This document shows positions 38,661-49,345 of a stretch of 64,000 bases of DNA, piece after piece. The position numbers and the translations under genes were made by a program. Source of the stretch: Woronichinia naegeliana WA131 (GTDB taxonomy: Bacteria > Cyanobacteriota > Cyanobacteriia > Cyanobacteriales > Microcystaceae); the NCBI GenBank assembly GCA_025370055.1, contig CP073041.1, forward strand, positions 620,001 through 684,000, given 5' to 3'. A model generated the notes under the pieces. The model ran no database searches, was not told the origin of the DNA, and worked only from the letters and a program-made list of their open reading frames with translations. Positions within the stretch are counted from its first letter, which is position 1. The number at the start of each line of letters is the position of its first letter.

Positions 38661-40175
38661 ATGTTAATTCATCACCACAGATTCATTCTCCCTTTGCTTA
38701 CGTTTCTCTGTTTGGGTTCGTCAGTATCAGCCCAAACGGCTAGTCAACTAACGGCCAGCCTTCTGGGAAATGATCCCATTATTCCTAATACAAGTCCCTT
38801 TGCAGCCGAAAAACCACCTGTCAGCCAGACTGTTCAATCTCACCTAGAAAGGATTGAAATTCAATCTAAAGGGATTGCCTATCTACCTATTTCCCTAGAT
38901 ATTAAAACTGAGACGGTCAGAGAAGGAGATGCTTTTCTTGAGATGGCCAATGCCGCCATGATTTCTCCTGAAGAACTTTTTTTAGCCAAGTTGGAAAAAC
39001 TCCAAGCGGAAGTGAAGAATAGTCCTTTGGAGACAATTCAGCTCGAAAACGCATTAATTCACTCCGATGGTTTTGAAACTGCTGGTAAAAAGCAAGATTT
39101 TCAAATTGCAAAGACGATTAGTAAATTAGCACAGACAAAAGATACCACAGAGAATAATCCTGACTTATCATCATCGCTCATCTTAAGTGAGTTAACGGAT
39201 GATGTTCCCACAAGGGAAGAATCTGGACTATCTAGTTTTTCGTCCCAAGACAATTTGACCGTAACAGCTGAAGACACGGCAACTCAACTGCCAACCCTTG
39301 ACGAAAAGCAAATTGCTGATTCTGATAAGGTGTTGTCCCAAGCCATCTCTGAGTCTGTTAACAACAACAGCCCTGATACTTCTGCTCCGATGAATGGCCA
39401 AGGCGAAACAGAGGAGCCGAAGAGTTTGGCAGAACTGAAGCAACAGTTAAAGGTGGATCCAATGATTGTTGCTGCTGCTGGACAAAGAGTCTATTCACCG
39501 GCCTTAACCTTTGGTATTCCCAGTGCGTTTGGCCCGAGTTGGGGCGATTTCTTCATTGAACTTTCCGGTGCAACGGCAGGTAAAGTTAGGGATAATGTAG
39601 ATGGCAGTATTAGTACTGGCTTTGGTTTTGGGGATAGTGAAAAGCTGATTGGATTAAGCTTGACCTATAACATGGGTAGTATTAATAATTTTGGACAGAC
39701 GGGGACTTTTGATTTGTCAGGCTCTCGTGTTGTTTATATGGATAAAATTACTCAGGTGGCGATCGCGGCTGGCTGGAGTGCCTTTGCTCAATATAGTTCG
39801 GGAAATAGCATAGAAGGTGTGATTCCCTCAAGTGTTTGGGGAACTGTCACCAGTTATTCCCTATTGCAACCAGACGATCCGGTCAATAAATTACCCCTCT
39901 TACTTTCCCTCGGTGTAGGGGGAGGTTACTATCGCCAAGATCCAGCTAGTACTGGAGTCTTTGGGGGTATCGGCTTACAGGTCGCGCCTCAATTGGGTGT
40001 GGGCCTACAATGGAGTGGTGTGGGTTTGAACTTAGGTCTATCCTTTGTCCCCGTGCCAACCATTCCCCTCACGATTGTAGCCACCGGAGCCGATTTAACG
40101 GATAACAGTCCAGGCGGAACGGTGTTTGTTTTGAGCGTCAACTACGGTTTCAATTTCCTACCGACAAGTTATTAG
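38661..40175 (+). CDS. Exported protein with a predicted C-terminal outer-membrane beta-barrel
   Basis: The start ATG 38661 is preceded by TGAGGAG. The 504-residue protein begins with a signal peptide (FILPLLTFLCLGSSVSAQTA; cleavage after the SAQ region). Residues 30-270 are acidic, Ser/Thr/Gln-rich and probably disordered or coiled. From about 275 (SPALTFGIPSAFGPSWGDFF) a series of alternating aromatic/glycine strands follows (LIGLSLTYNMGSI; PLLLSLGVGGGYYR; GLQVAPQLGVGLQWSGVG) and ends in VFVLSVNYGFNFLPTSY, an aromatic C-terminus suited to barrel assembly. Function unknown; a porin-like or surface anchor role is possible. ISKra4 copy 2 sits five bases after its stop. Confidence 0.75.
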   Translation: MLIHHHRFILPLLTFLCLGSSVSAQTASQLTASLLGNDPIIPNTSPFAAEKPPVSQTVQSHLERIEIQSKGIAYLPISLDIKTETVREGDAFLEMANAAMISPEELFLAKLEKLQAEVKNSPLETIQLENALIHSDGFETAGKKQDFQIAKTISKLAQTKDTTENNPDLSSSLILSELTDDVPTREESGLSSFSSQDNLTVTAEDTATQLPTLDEKQIADSDKVLSQAISESVNNNSPDTSAPMNGQGETEEPKSLAELKQQLKVDPMIVAAAGQRVYSPALTFGIPSAFGPSWGDFFIELSGATAGKVRDNVDGSISTGFGFGDSEKLIGLSLTYNMGSINNFGQTGTFDLSGSRVVYMDKITQVAIAAGWSAFAQYSSGNSIEGVIPSSVWGTVTSYSLLQPDDPVNKLPLLLSLGVGGGYYRQDPASTGVFGGIGLQVAPQLGVGLQWSGVGLNLGLSFVPVPTIPLTIVATGADLTDNSPGGTVFVLSVNYGFNFLPTSY

Positions 40176-40179
40176 CGAT

Positions 40180-41569
40180 GGGTGCGACCTTTAGTTGATA
40201 AAAGCTGTTGTAATCAGGGTTCTACAGGGAACCCATATTGATCAAGTTTTGCCCAAAATTGACTCCATCGTTCCTTGGTCAATACCAAAGCTCGTAGGCT
40301 CAAAATAATTCCTGCTCCTTTTTCCTTCCATCGCATTCCTGAACAACATAATCGTTGTTTGACCAACGTCTTACAAGCTGCTTCCGTAACACCTGAACCA
40401 ATCGGATACTTTTTCTCTAAGTATTCAGCATAATCCATTTGATGCTGATGATTCTCGTAATAAGTAATCGCCGCTTGTAGTTTCTCGGTAAGATTCTTAG
40501 AATGACTTTTTTCTTCTTTGACTTCTTTCATCAGATTTAGCAGTTCTCCTGCTTTTCCTTTTTCATGCTTGAGTTCTCGACAATTTTCAGTCAACCATTC
40601 TTTTTGTTTTGACACGGTATTCGGATGCAACGCTTCTGCCAACGCTCCTAAGTAACCAGAGGCATGATAGAAATCTAATATCTGTTCTTCCGTCTGCTTT
40701 TCTAAAAACTTCCAATTTGATTCTGCACCATCTGCTATACCGACAAATTTTGCCTCTGGATAACGGTTTTTCGCTCGCTCAATTTCTCTTTCCAATCTTT
40801 CTAGAAAACTCTTTTTTCCGTACTCTGGTGCCGCACCTAGATAGATTGTCTGTTGACGTTCTCCCTCACTATCGTATAGGGAAACGGTTCCCACCATTGC
40901 TTCACGGTAGCCATCCTCACACATCAGCATACAGGTTCCATCTAATCCTATTCCCACTGTTGCAATTTGGCTATCCTCCTTGGGCGGGGCATAACTCCAC
41001 GCTTCTTCTTTTGCCTGTACCACACTTCCTACTGCTTCACTCAATCTTTGGATATAGGATAGCGCTACTTTTCTACCATGATTTTCTAATAAATCATTTT
41101 TCACCTCTTTGCCTGCCATCCCTGACATTTTTGAGGATACCTGTTTTGCCAATAATGGCGTTGATGTTATGATTATCCTTGCTTCTCTTTCTAAGGGGCA
41201 ATACGTTTTTCCTCAAAGGTGAACGCTGATATACATGACGATTCACTATAACCTCACCATAAGGTGTTTGATATTCTTTCGGTTGCTCTCCCTTACTCTT
41301 CCAGATTTCTTCACCGATTTTTAAGGGTGAACCATCTGTATCTAAATATTTCAAGGCTTCTTTGCTGGCGATGCAACCTACTTCGTTTAAGCCTTTTTGA
41401 ATATTTATTTCTGTATCCAACATTGAACGACTGAGTTCTAATGTTAGTTCTATTTTTATCTTTGAACCCTCTACATTAATTAGTTTTGCTGTCATCATTG
41501 TTTCCTCTTTGTCACTTTTCATCTCATGTTAACACTTTTCTTTTCCTTCATCAACTAAAGGTCACACCC
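40180..41569 (-). mobile_element. ISKra4-family element copy 2 (1390 bp, 8-bp TSD)
   Basis: Inverted ends GGGTGCGACCTTTAGTTGAT (one mismatch on the right) and the 8-bp duplication TTAGCGAT at 40172-40179 and 41570-41577 show a complete insertion. Confidence 0.93.
40214..41522 (-). CDS. ISKra4-family transposase copy 2, in two overlapping frames
   Basis: It is nearly identical to copy 1 (differences such as Gln for Pro in GERQxTIYLG and Lys-Phe for Thr-Leu before VGIAD). The first frame, 41522-41094, stops shortly after KTGILKNVRD; the catalytic frame continues to 40214. The shift point is at the same base as in copy 1. Confidence 0.85.
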
Positions 41570-41624
41570 TTAGCGATTATCTTGTTTGTCAAGGCCTTGA
41601 TAGGATCGCTATCAAATAAAATTA

Positions 41625-43311
41625 GGGCTTGCTGAAAAAAGCTGAAACCTTTACGGAGAAAAATAGTAGGCGAATTAAGAACCGCTAGAATGCACGAAAA
41701 TAGGGTAGAATGCCTCAAAACCATTGCATTAAGAAGAGAGAAAGCAGATGTACCGAAAGCAACAGTACTCAATTGAAACACCAGAAAACTTGAAAAATCT
41801 GTTCGGCGGGCAGTTAGACGAAGAAAATCGTTGGATAGAAATGTCAAAAATGATTCTTTGGGAAGAATATGAGGAAGAATATGCAAAAAACTTCACAGAA
41901 AAAAAAGGAGCCCCAGCCAAATCATTTAGAATGGCATTAGGAGCATTAATTATCAAAGAAATTTCAGGAAAAAGTGACAGAGAAACAGTAGAACAAATAA
42001 AAGAGAACCCTTATTTACAGTACTTTATAGGAATGGAAAGCTATAGTAGCAAAGAAGCATTTAATGCGTCAATGATGGTTCATTTTCGTAAAAAAATAGG
42101 AATGGAATTAATAAATAAAATTAATAAAGAAATAGAAAAAAAGCGACGGGTGTAGCGTCAGAAAAAAAAGAAAATGAAGGAAAGTTATTGTTAGATGCGA
42201 CTTGTACACCAGCAGATATAAAATATCCAACGGATATAGGAATATTGAATGATGCCAGAGAAAAAACAGAAAAAATAATAGATAAGCTGTATGAAGAAAT
42301 AAAAGAGAAAAGGAAAGAAAAGCCGAGGACTTATAGGGAAGTGGCAAGAAAAGAGTACTTAGCCATAGCAAAAAAACGTCGTGTGTCAAAAAAAGAAAGA
42401 AGAAAAGGAACAAAAAAACAACTAGGATATATAAAAAGAAACTTGTCTCATATAGAAAAAATGATAGAAGAGGGAGCAAAGTTAGAAAAACTAACGAAAA
42501 AAGAGCAAGAAGAGCTTGTAACGATAGGAAAAGTGTATGAGCAACAGTTAGAAATGTATGAAAAAAAGACAAATAAAGTAGAAAACAGAATTGTGAGTGT
42601 AAGCCAACCTCACGTGCGTCCAATAGTGCGTGGAAAAGCGGGAAAAGCAGTAGAGTTTGGAGCTAAAATATCGGCAAGTAATGTGAATGGCTTTGTCTTC
42701 TTAGACAAATTAAGTTGGGATAATTACAACGAATCGGGAGATTTACAAGCGCGAATAGAAGAATATAAAAGGGAAACAGGATGTTATCCGGAATCGGTTT
42801 ATGTGGATAAAATCTATCGAACAAAAGCGAATCGAGCTTATTGTAAAGAAAGGGATATAAGAATGAGTGGTCCCCGATTGGGAAGACCGCCGAAAGAGGT
42901 GAGCAAAGAAAAAAAGAAAGAGGCACGCTCAGATGAAAGAGTGCGTAATGCCATTGAGGGTAAATTCGGACAGGGAAAGAGGAAATTTAGTCTTGGTCGA
43001 GTGATGGCCAAACTACCTGAGACCTCGGAAACGGTAATTGCGATGAACTTTTTGGTAATGAATCTTTCTACTCTACTTCAGAAGACAAAAAGTAAAAAGT
43101 TGTAGAGTCGTTTTTCTTGTGAAAAATGGTGTTAATTTTCCTCTCTTTTGTGAGGAGTGATTTGTGTTGACCTTTTTAGACAGAAAGGAACAATAGATTA
43201 AACAAAATCTGTATTTTGATTTGTTTCCATAAGGATAAGTTATCTATGCTTTTTCAGTCCATACTTCCCTAACCCACATTTCTTTCGTTTTTTGACTTTT
43301 TCAGCAAGCCC
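41625..43311 (+). mobile_element. IS5-like insertion sequence copy D (1687 bp, 6-bp TSD)
   Basis: GGGCTTGCTGAAAAA ends; the duplication AAATTA is at 41619-41624 and 43312-43317. One base is missing relative to copies A and B. Confidence 0.95.
41748..43105 (+). pseudogene. IS5-like transposase copy D, frameshifted
   Basis: One A is missing from the poly-A run near 42140 (after NKEIEK), so the frame ends at 42155 and reopens at 42188. All other motifs equal copies A-C, apart from a Tyr for His before VDKIYRT. Confidence 0.93.
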
Positions 43312-43394
43312 AAATTAGTCAAAACAAACAACTCATCCTCATACAACTCGTCAGAGAATGAGTTATGTTAACTCTTTCAACCAATATCAGAGAA

Positions 43395-44390
<996 letters not shown>

Positions 44391-44399
44391 TTACTTTGA

Positions 44400-44545
44400 G
44401 TTTTTATCTTCATTACTCGACCTTGTTCACTACGGGTTCGAGACCCTCTCGATTTTTCGAGTTTTTGAAGGATTGATGAGTGGCGACCTAGACTAAATCT
44501 CGGCTTTTATAACCAAGGGGGAATCGGTCTACCACTCTTCCTTTA
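44400..44545 (-). ncRNA. Candidate IS110 bridge RNA (two large stem-loops)
   Basis: Just upstream of the IS110 recombinase, on the same strand, a first stem pairs 44532-44537 with 44478-44483 (GAGTGG/CCACTC) extended by GACC/GGTC around a loop of about 37 nt. A second stem pairs 44457-44462 with 44415-44420 (ACTCGA/TCGAGT) and includes a small GGGT-TCGAG-ACCC hairpin. Position, size and the two-loop plan match published bridge RNAs of the IS110 group. The ends are estimates. Confidence 0.5.
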
Positions 44546-44607
44546 AGATACAAGGGTGACAAAATTAATTTCTCGTTTAAAGTTGAGTTTTTTGGAGCGT
44601 ATTATTC

Positions 44608-45195
44608 ATGATAAAAGTTAACCTTTTCGCTTGGACAGTGAGTCCCTTGGTGCTCTTGTCCCTGATTTCTTCCCCTGTCACCTTGGCTCAGAGCCAAGGG
44701 CCAGCCGGTTTCCCAAGTGGGAATGCTCCAACCGCAGGGAGCCAAACCCCCATCTCTGTGCCCGTCACGGTTACTCCCCCAGGGGGAATACAGCCATTTA
44801 ATGATTTGATCACGATTGTGCCTGGCACGAATGGTGGTCCACTAACGATTATCATTCCGCCCACAATTACAACAGCAGTTAATGAGGCAGGAACGAACAT
44901 CATTATTGTTTTCAGTACTGGCAGTTTAACTCAACAACAACTTGCTACCTTGGTCAGTGCGACCCCTACCATTGTGGCTAGTCTTGGTGGTGATGTTCCA
45001 GGTACGATCACGATAAGTACTACCCAGGACAACAATACAACTAGTACTGTAACGGCTGCTACCCTAGGAGAAGCTGCGTCTCTGATGACTACGGCGGTGG
45101 CCGATGCCCCCGCAAATGGCATAGTTGTACTTGAGATTGGAGATGTCACTGTGCGTATTAGTCCCTCAAATAGAACGAACCTAAATCTCCAATAA
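44608..45195 (+). CDS. Secreted protein of unknown function, 195 aa
   Basis: It starts at ATG 44608, with GGAG 12 bases upstream. A signal peptide is clear: MIKVNLFAWTVSPLVLLSLI with cleavage after TLAQ. The mature protein is rich in Thr, Ile, Val, Gly and Pro (TITTAVNEAGTNIIIVFSTG, TTSTVTAATLGEAASL) and has almost no charged or aromatic residues, as in beta-rich surface proteins. No family is recognised. The next gene, 42 bases downstream, encodes another small exported protein in the same direction. Confidence 0.7.
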   Translation: MIKVNLFAWTVSPLVLLSLISSPVTLAQSQGPAGFPSGNAPTAGSQTPISVPVTVTPPGGIQPFNDLITIVPGTNGGPLTIIIPPTITTAVNEAGTNIIIVFSTGSLTQQQLATLVSATPTIVASLGGDVPGTITISTTQDNNTTSTVTAATLGEAASLMTTAVADAPANGIVVLEIGDVTVRISPSNRTNLNLQ

Positions 45196-45237
45196 ACAAA
45201 CATAGAATATTTAAAGTGAATTCTGGAGTGTTGAGCA

Positions 45238-45717
45238 ATGTGGAAATTTTCTAAGCTTGTGTTTTCACTAGGGTTGGTTACTGTGCTGGTGGCGGTGTCG
45301 GGGCTTAAGGCTCAGGCTCAAGATGAGTCGCAAGTGACCAATACCATTACCTATGAAAAGAAAGGCCAAAAACCGACTCAACTTAGCGTAAACGGTACAT
45401 TAGAGCGAGTGAACTCGGCCTCCGTGGTGGGAGCGATTTCCCTAGGAGGAGGGGTAGAACTGGATGCAGTTCAAACTGCCATTAATTTAACGCTGGCGGG
45501 AGCTGACTCGGATGCAGTTTCTAATCTGATGTTGGCGATGGGGGGTCTGGTTTCCGGTGGGAATCAAGTTGACCCTACCCGTTTGGCCCTGGCAATCAAT
45601 GCCTTTAACAGTATTATTGACAAGGCCGATGCCGATACCCTGAATGCGCTTCAAGAGCTCCCTGAATTTATAGATATCCGCACATTCCTTGCGGAAATCA
45701 GAAAACCAATTAGCTAG
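45238..45717 (+). CDS. Secreted protein of unknown function, 159 aa
   Basis: The start ATG 45238 follows GGAG by 11 bases. The signal peptide is LVFSLGLVTVLVAVSGLKAQ. The mature part begins with a short polar strand region and then has predicted helices rich in Ala, Leu and Asn (AVQTAINLTLAGADSDAVSN; LALAINAFNSIIDKADA). It may form an operon with the preceding gene. No family recognised. Confidence 0.7.
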   Translation: MWKFSKLVFSLGLVTVLVAVSGLKAQAQDESQVTNTITYEKKGQKPTQLSVNGTLERVNSASVVGAISLGGGVELDAVQTAINLTLAGADSDAVSNLMLAMGGLVSGGNQVDPTRLALAINAFNSIIDKADADTLNALQELPEFIDIRTFLAEIRKPIS

Positions 45718-45855
45718 AGTCCTTTTGATGCTGAAGATGAGGGATCATCCTTTGGCGAATTTGGCACTCAAAAGAGATAATTTTATGGCAATTCTCTCTA
45801 GCCTTGATAACATCAACCTCAATATAAATTGCAGGAAAGGAGATAGTTACAGTCA

Positions 45856-46683
45856 ATGAGAAAACGCTTGTTTTTAAAAGAGTTAGCTATTTTAGTTATC
45901 TCTTTTTTTTCTGTGGTAGCACGAGGCAAAAGTTCTCTGGCACGACAAGTTTTGTCAGATGCTTCAGATCGTCAACAATCAGAGACTCTTCCGAAAGAGT
46001 TAGTGCTTGTTCAAAAACCCAAGTTGACCTTTCCACCTGTTCCTGCCGAGGATCCGGACAAGGGTTTGAATAGTAATGCTCATCTTCCTGGCACTCCTGA
46101 GCCAACGGCATCGGAAAAGCAGGCTTTTATCAAAGAGATTACTCAATATGCCTTGCCTTTGGAAAAACAATATGGGGTTCCCGCCTGTGCTATAACAGCG
46201 ATCGCGGCTTTCGAGACCAATTTTGGTCATACGCGCATTGCTTACTATGCGAATAATCTTTTTAAATTAAAGTATATTAATCGCAAAAAAAATTGCCATG
46301 ACGGTTCCTGTGAGAATATTAAAACTTATCAATTAATTGGTCAACCGAATGAGATAGCCAATACTGCCATTATCATTTCCGAGAGTTATGGAGATAATCG
46401 TTTTGTCTTTGATGAAAGCCGTCGCTTTGGTAATCGCTATCGGGTTTTTGACTCTTATCAAGATAGTGTAAATTTTTTAGTGACAGAGGTTTTGCTCAAA
46501 AAAGAGGATTACAAAGCAGCTTTAGAAAAATATCAAGCCAATGTTAAAACGCTTGGTGCGAAGAAGGCAGCTAGTCAATTCTTACTTGATCTAGCCACCG
46601 AGGGCTTTACTATCACGAACCCTCAAACTTACCAAAATAACGTTACAAAGATCATGGATGAGTGGCAACTTTGCCCATCCTAA
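45856..46683 (+). CDS. Exported glucosaminidase-type peptidoglycan hydrolase
   Basis: This 275-residue protein begins with a basic, hydrophobic N-terminal segment (LKELAILVISFFSVVARGK) that looks like a signal peptide, although the cleavage site is not obvious. Residues 95-270 form a glucosaminidase (FlgJ/Mannosyl-glycoprotein endo-beta-N-acetylglucosaminidase) domain: AITAIAAFETNFGHTRIAYY with the catalytic Glu, NNLFKLKYI, RYRVFDSYQDSVNFLV and a final ITNPQTYQNNVTKIMDEW. It would cut glycan strands during wall remodelling. An AAGGAG lies about 14 bases before ATG 45856. Confidence 0.85.
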   Translation: MRKRLFLKELAILVISFFSVVARGKSSLARQVLSDASDRQQSETLPKELVLVQKPKLTFPPVPAEDPDKGLNSNAHLPGTPEPTASEKQAFIKEITQYALPLEKQYGVPACAITAIAAFETNFGHTRIAYYANNLFKLKYINRKKNCHDGSCENIKTYQLIGQPNEIANTAIIISESYGDNRFVFDESRRFGNRYRVFDSYQDSVNFLVTEVLLKKEDYKAALEKYQANVKTLGAKKAASQFLLDLATEGFTITNPQTYQNNVTKIMDEWQLCPS

Positions 46684-46747
46684 TACCCAAAAATGAAAAA
46701 GAAGGGACACACATTTCGCTAATTCCGATTAACTTTTTTTCTGGAAA

Positions 46748-49264
46748 TTATCTATACCACTGTATGCTGGCGGAGAAACGAGTGCCTGGTTCGGCAATTA
46801 ACTCTCCTAAATCAAATTGGCTAGTGGAATTGGTGCCGAGCAGATCGATCGCAATATTTTTGATGGGGAAAATTCTGAATCCTGCGGCCCAGACAGTCCG
46901 CTCCCCTGTAATAATCGGAGTTACTTCCCCAATCATTTGAAGCTCAGGTATGATTTGATAATTAATACCAAATCCCAAACCTACCGGCGTATTGCCGCCA
47001 TTAATAGCCGCCTTCGGGGAAAATAGGGCTGCCCATTGCTCATTAAATTCATACATCATGGGATATTCCACCATCATGTATCCTTGTTTGTTACCAAAAT
47101 CCCGACCAAAGGTTAAGCGTCCACTAATAGAAAAAGGATCCCCATCTAGCTGATTCAAGATCACCAGTTTGCCACCGGCCCGCCATTGGGTATTGGTTCC
47201 CTGGGCTTCGCCAAGGACAGACTGGGTATCAAAGCCACCGATGGAAGAAACGATCGCTTCGACTTGAAAGTCTTGAAGAAAACTGTAAAAAATACCACCA
47301 CCAATACTGCCACCCGAATCTCCCGCTAAGCGTAAGCCATAATCATCCGTCGGTAAAATATAGGGTGTGGTTAGGGTAAACCAATCAAAGGACAACTTTT
47401 GGTTGCGATCGCTGAGAACAATGTCAGTCCGTTTTTCCTTAGCCGAGGGAACCATAATAAAACTGCCACCTAACAACACCTCGTTACTGGCCGTCGGTAA
47501 AGTCAAAATACCGGTGGTCGGAGTTCCTCCAAAGGAGTTAGTTAAATGCAATTCAATGGCGATCTCCTTATTATAGGCAAGGGTTCCTCCCACTGACCAG
47601 AGCACTTTCCGGAACAATTGACGGGATGTATTTAAAGCATTATTGCCAGAACCCAATGGCACTGTAGTGTTGGCAAAAACCGAAAGATTATCAAAAATCT
47701 GCCAACTAGCCCCGGCACCCACATTAAAAATCGTGCCAAAGAAAGGAACTCCATTGAGGTTATTAGAAAAAATATTAACGCTAGGAGTCAGAGTAACCTG
47801 GAATTCTTTACTGAGATCATAACTAATCGGAACTTGAATGGTTCCCGCCAGGGTATTACTCACCGTCGGAGATTCCTGATTGTTATATAAACCTGGCCCA
47901 CTATAAATCTGGAACTGTTCTAACGCGCCTAAAATTCCCAAAGACCAATTGTCGTCCTGATAAAAACGATATTTAATATTGGGCCCCATTGACTGGTACT
48001 GCTGGTCAATATTAACCCCATTAATCGGTAAATAGGTGGGGTCATCGTTGAGCATATAGGCCCAACCAATCTGTAAATCATCCGTCAGCCCCCAATCACT
48101 GTAAGTAAAATAGGTTTGGTTTCCTGTTCCATATCCTCCTTGAATCGTTTGAGTTTCACCATAACTAGCAATGGACTCCCCCGCTTTGAGTTGGTTAGCT
48201 GTATTGAGATGAAGTAAACGAATAGGTTGACGAGCAAGAGGCGTTTCAATGACAGGAGCGATCGCTTCAGGAACGGGTTCGATGGGGACATTATCTTCGG
48301 CGGTTTTTTCTGGCGTTACTGAACCATCCAACGAGCTTTCTGGACTGGCTAAGGGAACTGCTTCATTAACAGTAGGAGAGGTTGGCACAACGGTAGGTTC
48401 AGGGGTGACTGGCTGTTCAATTGGCTTTTCAACGGAATTGTCTGGACTAGGTAAGGGAATCGATTCTGGAAACGTTTGGGTAATTTCTGCTGGAGTCGGA
48501 TTGACTGGCATAGCAGCCATAGGACTTTCCGCCTCTATCCCTGGTTGCGGCTGAGGAGGTAGCGTGGCTTCATTAACGACGGGAGATGACTGGGGCAAGG
48601 CCTGCTCAATGGTAGAGGCTGGATTCGAGGCCTGCATCTCGGCAGTGGGGGGATCTTGTATTGCGGACAGAATCAAACCGCTTTGACGGGGAATGGCCTG
48701 CCAATTTTTGTGATCCGTCTTAATAATTATTTCTACACTCGTCGCCGTTGTGCCTTTAGAAATGCTCGGTTCACTATCAATCTGGTTAACTTGAACCGAT
48801 TCCACGAACGATTCAGCCTGCTTAGTGTTTTGAGGTAATTTAAAATAAGGGTCAAGTCGGGTTGCCTGGAGACTGAGGTGGATAGTTCCTGGCTCTTTTT
48901 GAGAATCCATAACCACAACTGGATCATCCCCTGTCAAATAGATAAATATCCCTTCTGGTTTGACATATAAGGATTGGATAACGGTGGGTTTGGACTGAGG
49001 AGATTGAACCTGACTCTGATTTTGGCTAAGAACTTCCTGAACTAGTTGGGATTTATCCAGATCAGTTAGGCTTGATGAGGAATTGAAGTTTTCTAGCGGT
49101 TCAGCGAAGGTAGATGGAGGAGTGACCTTAAATTCCTTTTTGAGGCGATTGAGTTGCTCTAGGGTTATGGATAAAGAACTTCTAAAACCAGGACTATCGG
49201 AACGCCCAATACTAGTCCAACACAACAGTAGCAATAGTCCTAACCCCACACCTTTTAAACGCAT
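46748..49264 (-). CDS. Large exported protein: AMIN-like domain, Pro-rich linker and outer-membrane barrel
   Basis: I chose the ATG at 49264 (MRLKGVGLGLLLLLCWTSIG), with AAGGAG 10 bases upstream; the open frame reaches 49312. The protein has 838 residues: a signal peptide, then a coiled segment, an AMIN-like beta domain at about 95-215 (SLYVKPEGIFIYLTGDDPVV), a Pro/Glu/Ser linker at 215-345 and a C-terminal domain of many amphipathic strands (VLWSVGGTLAYNKEIAIELH; NEQWAALFSPKAAINGG) ending in FSASIQWYR. The final aromatic strand fits outer-membrane insertion. AMIN domains bind peptidoglycan, so the protein could tie the outer membrane to the wall. The function is otherwise unknown. Confidence 0.75.
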   Translation of the reverse strand: MRLKGVGLGLLLLLCWTSIGRSDSPGFRSSLSITLEQLNRLKKEFKVTPPSTFAEPLENFNSSSSLTDLDKSQLVQEVLSQNQSQVQSPQSKPTVIQSLYVKPEGIFIYLTGDDPVVVMDSQKEPGTIHLSLQATRLDPYFKLPQNTKQAESFVESVQVNQIDSEPSISKGTTATSVEIIIKTDHKNWQAIPRQSGLILSAIQDPPTAEMQASNPASTIEQALPQSSPVVNEATLPPQPQPGIEAESPMAAMPVNPTPAEITQTFPESIPLPSPDNSVEKPIEQPVTPEPTVVPTSPTVNEAVPLASPESSLDGSVTPEKTAEDNVPIEPVPEAIAPVIETPLARQPIRLLHLNTANQLKAGESIASYGETQTIQGGYGTGNQTYFTYSDWGLTDDLQIGWAYMLNDDPTYLPINGVNIDQQYQSMGPNIKYRFYQDDNWSLGILGALEQFQIYSGPGLYNNQESPTVSNTLAGTIQVPISYDLSKEFQVTLTPSVNIFSNNLNGVPFFGTIFNVGAGASWQIFDNLSVFANTTVPLGSGNNALNTSRQLFRKVLWSVGGTLAYNKEIAIELHLTNSFGGTPTTGILTLPTASNEVLLGGSFIMVPSAKEKRTDIVLSDRNQKLSFDWFTLTTPYILPTDDYGLRLAGDSGGSIGGGIFYSFLQDFQVEAIVSSIGGFDTQSVLGEAQGTNTQWRAGGKLVILNQLDGDPFSISGRLTFGRDFGNKQGYMMVEYPMMYEFNEQWAALFSPKAAINGGNTPVGLGFGINYQIIPELQMIGEVTPIITGERTVWAAGFRIFPIKNIAIDLLGTNSTSQFDLGELIAEPGTRFSASIQWYR

Positions 49265-49345
49265 AACCCATACACTCCTTTGATCCGAATTTGATCCAAA
49301 ATAGACAGTCACTAATAGGTTAGCTGACCTTGACCTTAAGATTCA

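Noticed and set aside
44434-44446. GGGTTCGAGACCC resembling a tRNA T-arm
   Set aside because: No acceptor, D or anticodon arm surrounds it; it is part of the folded region upstream of IS110.
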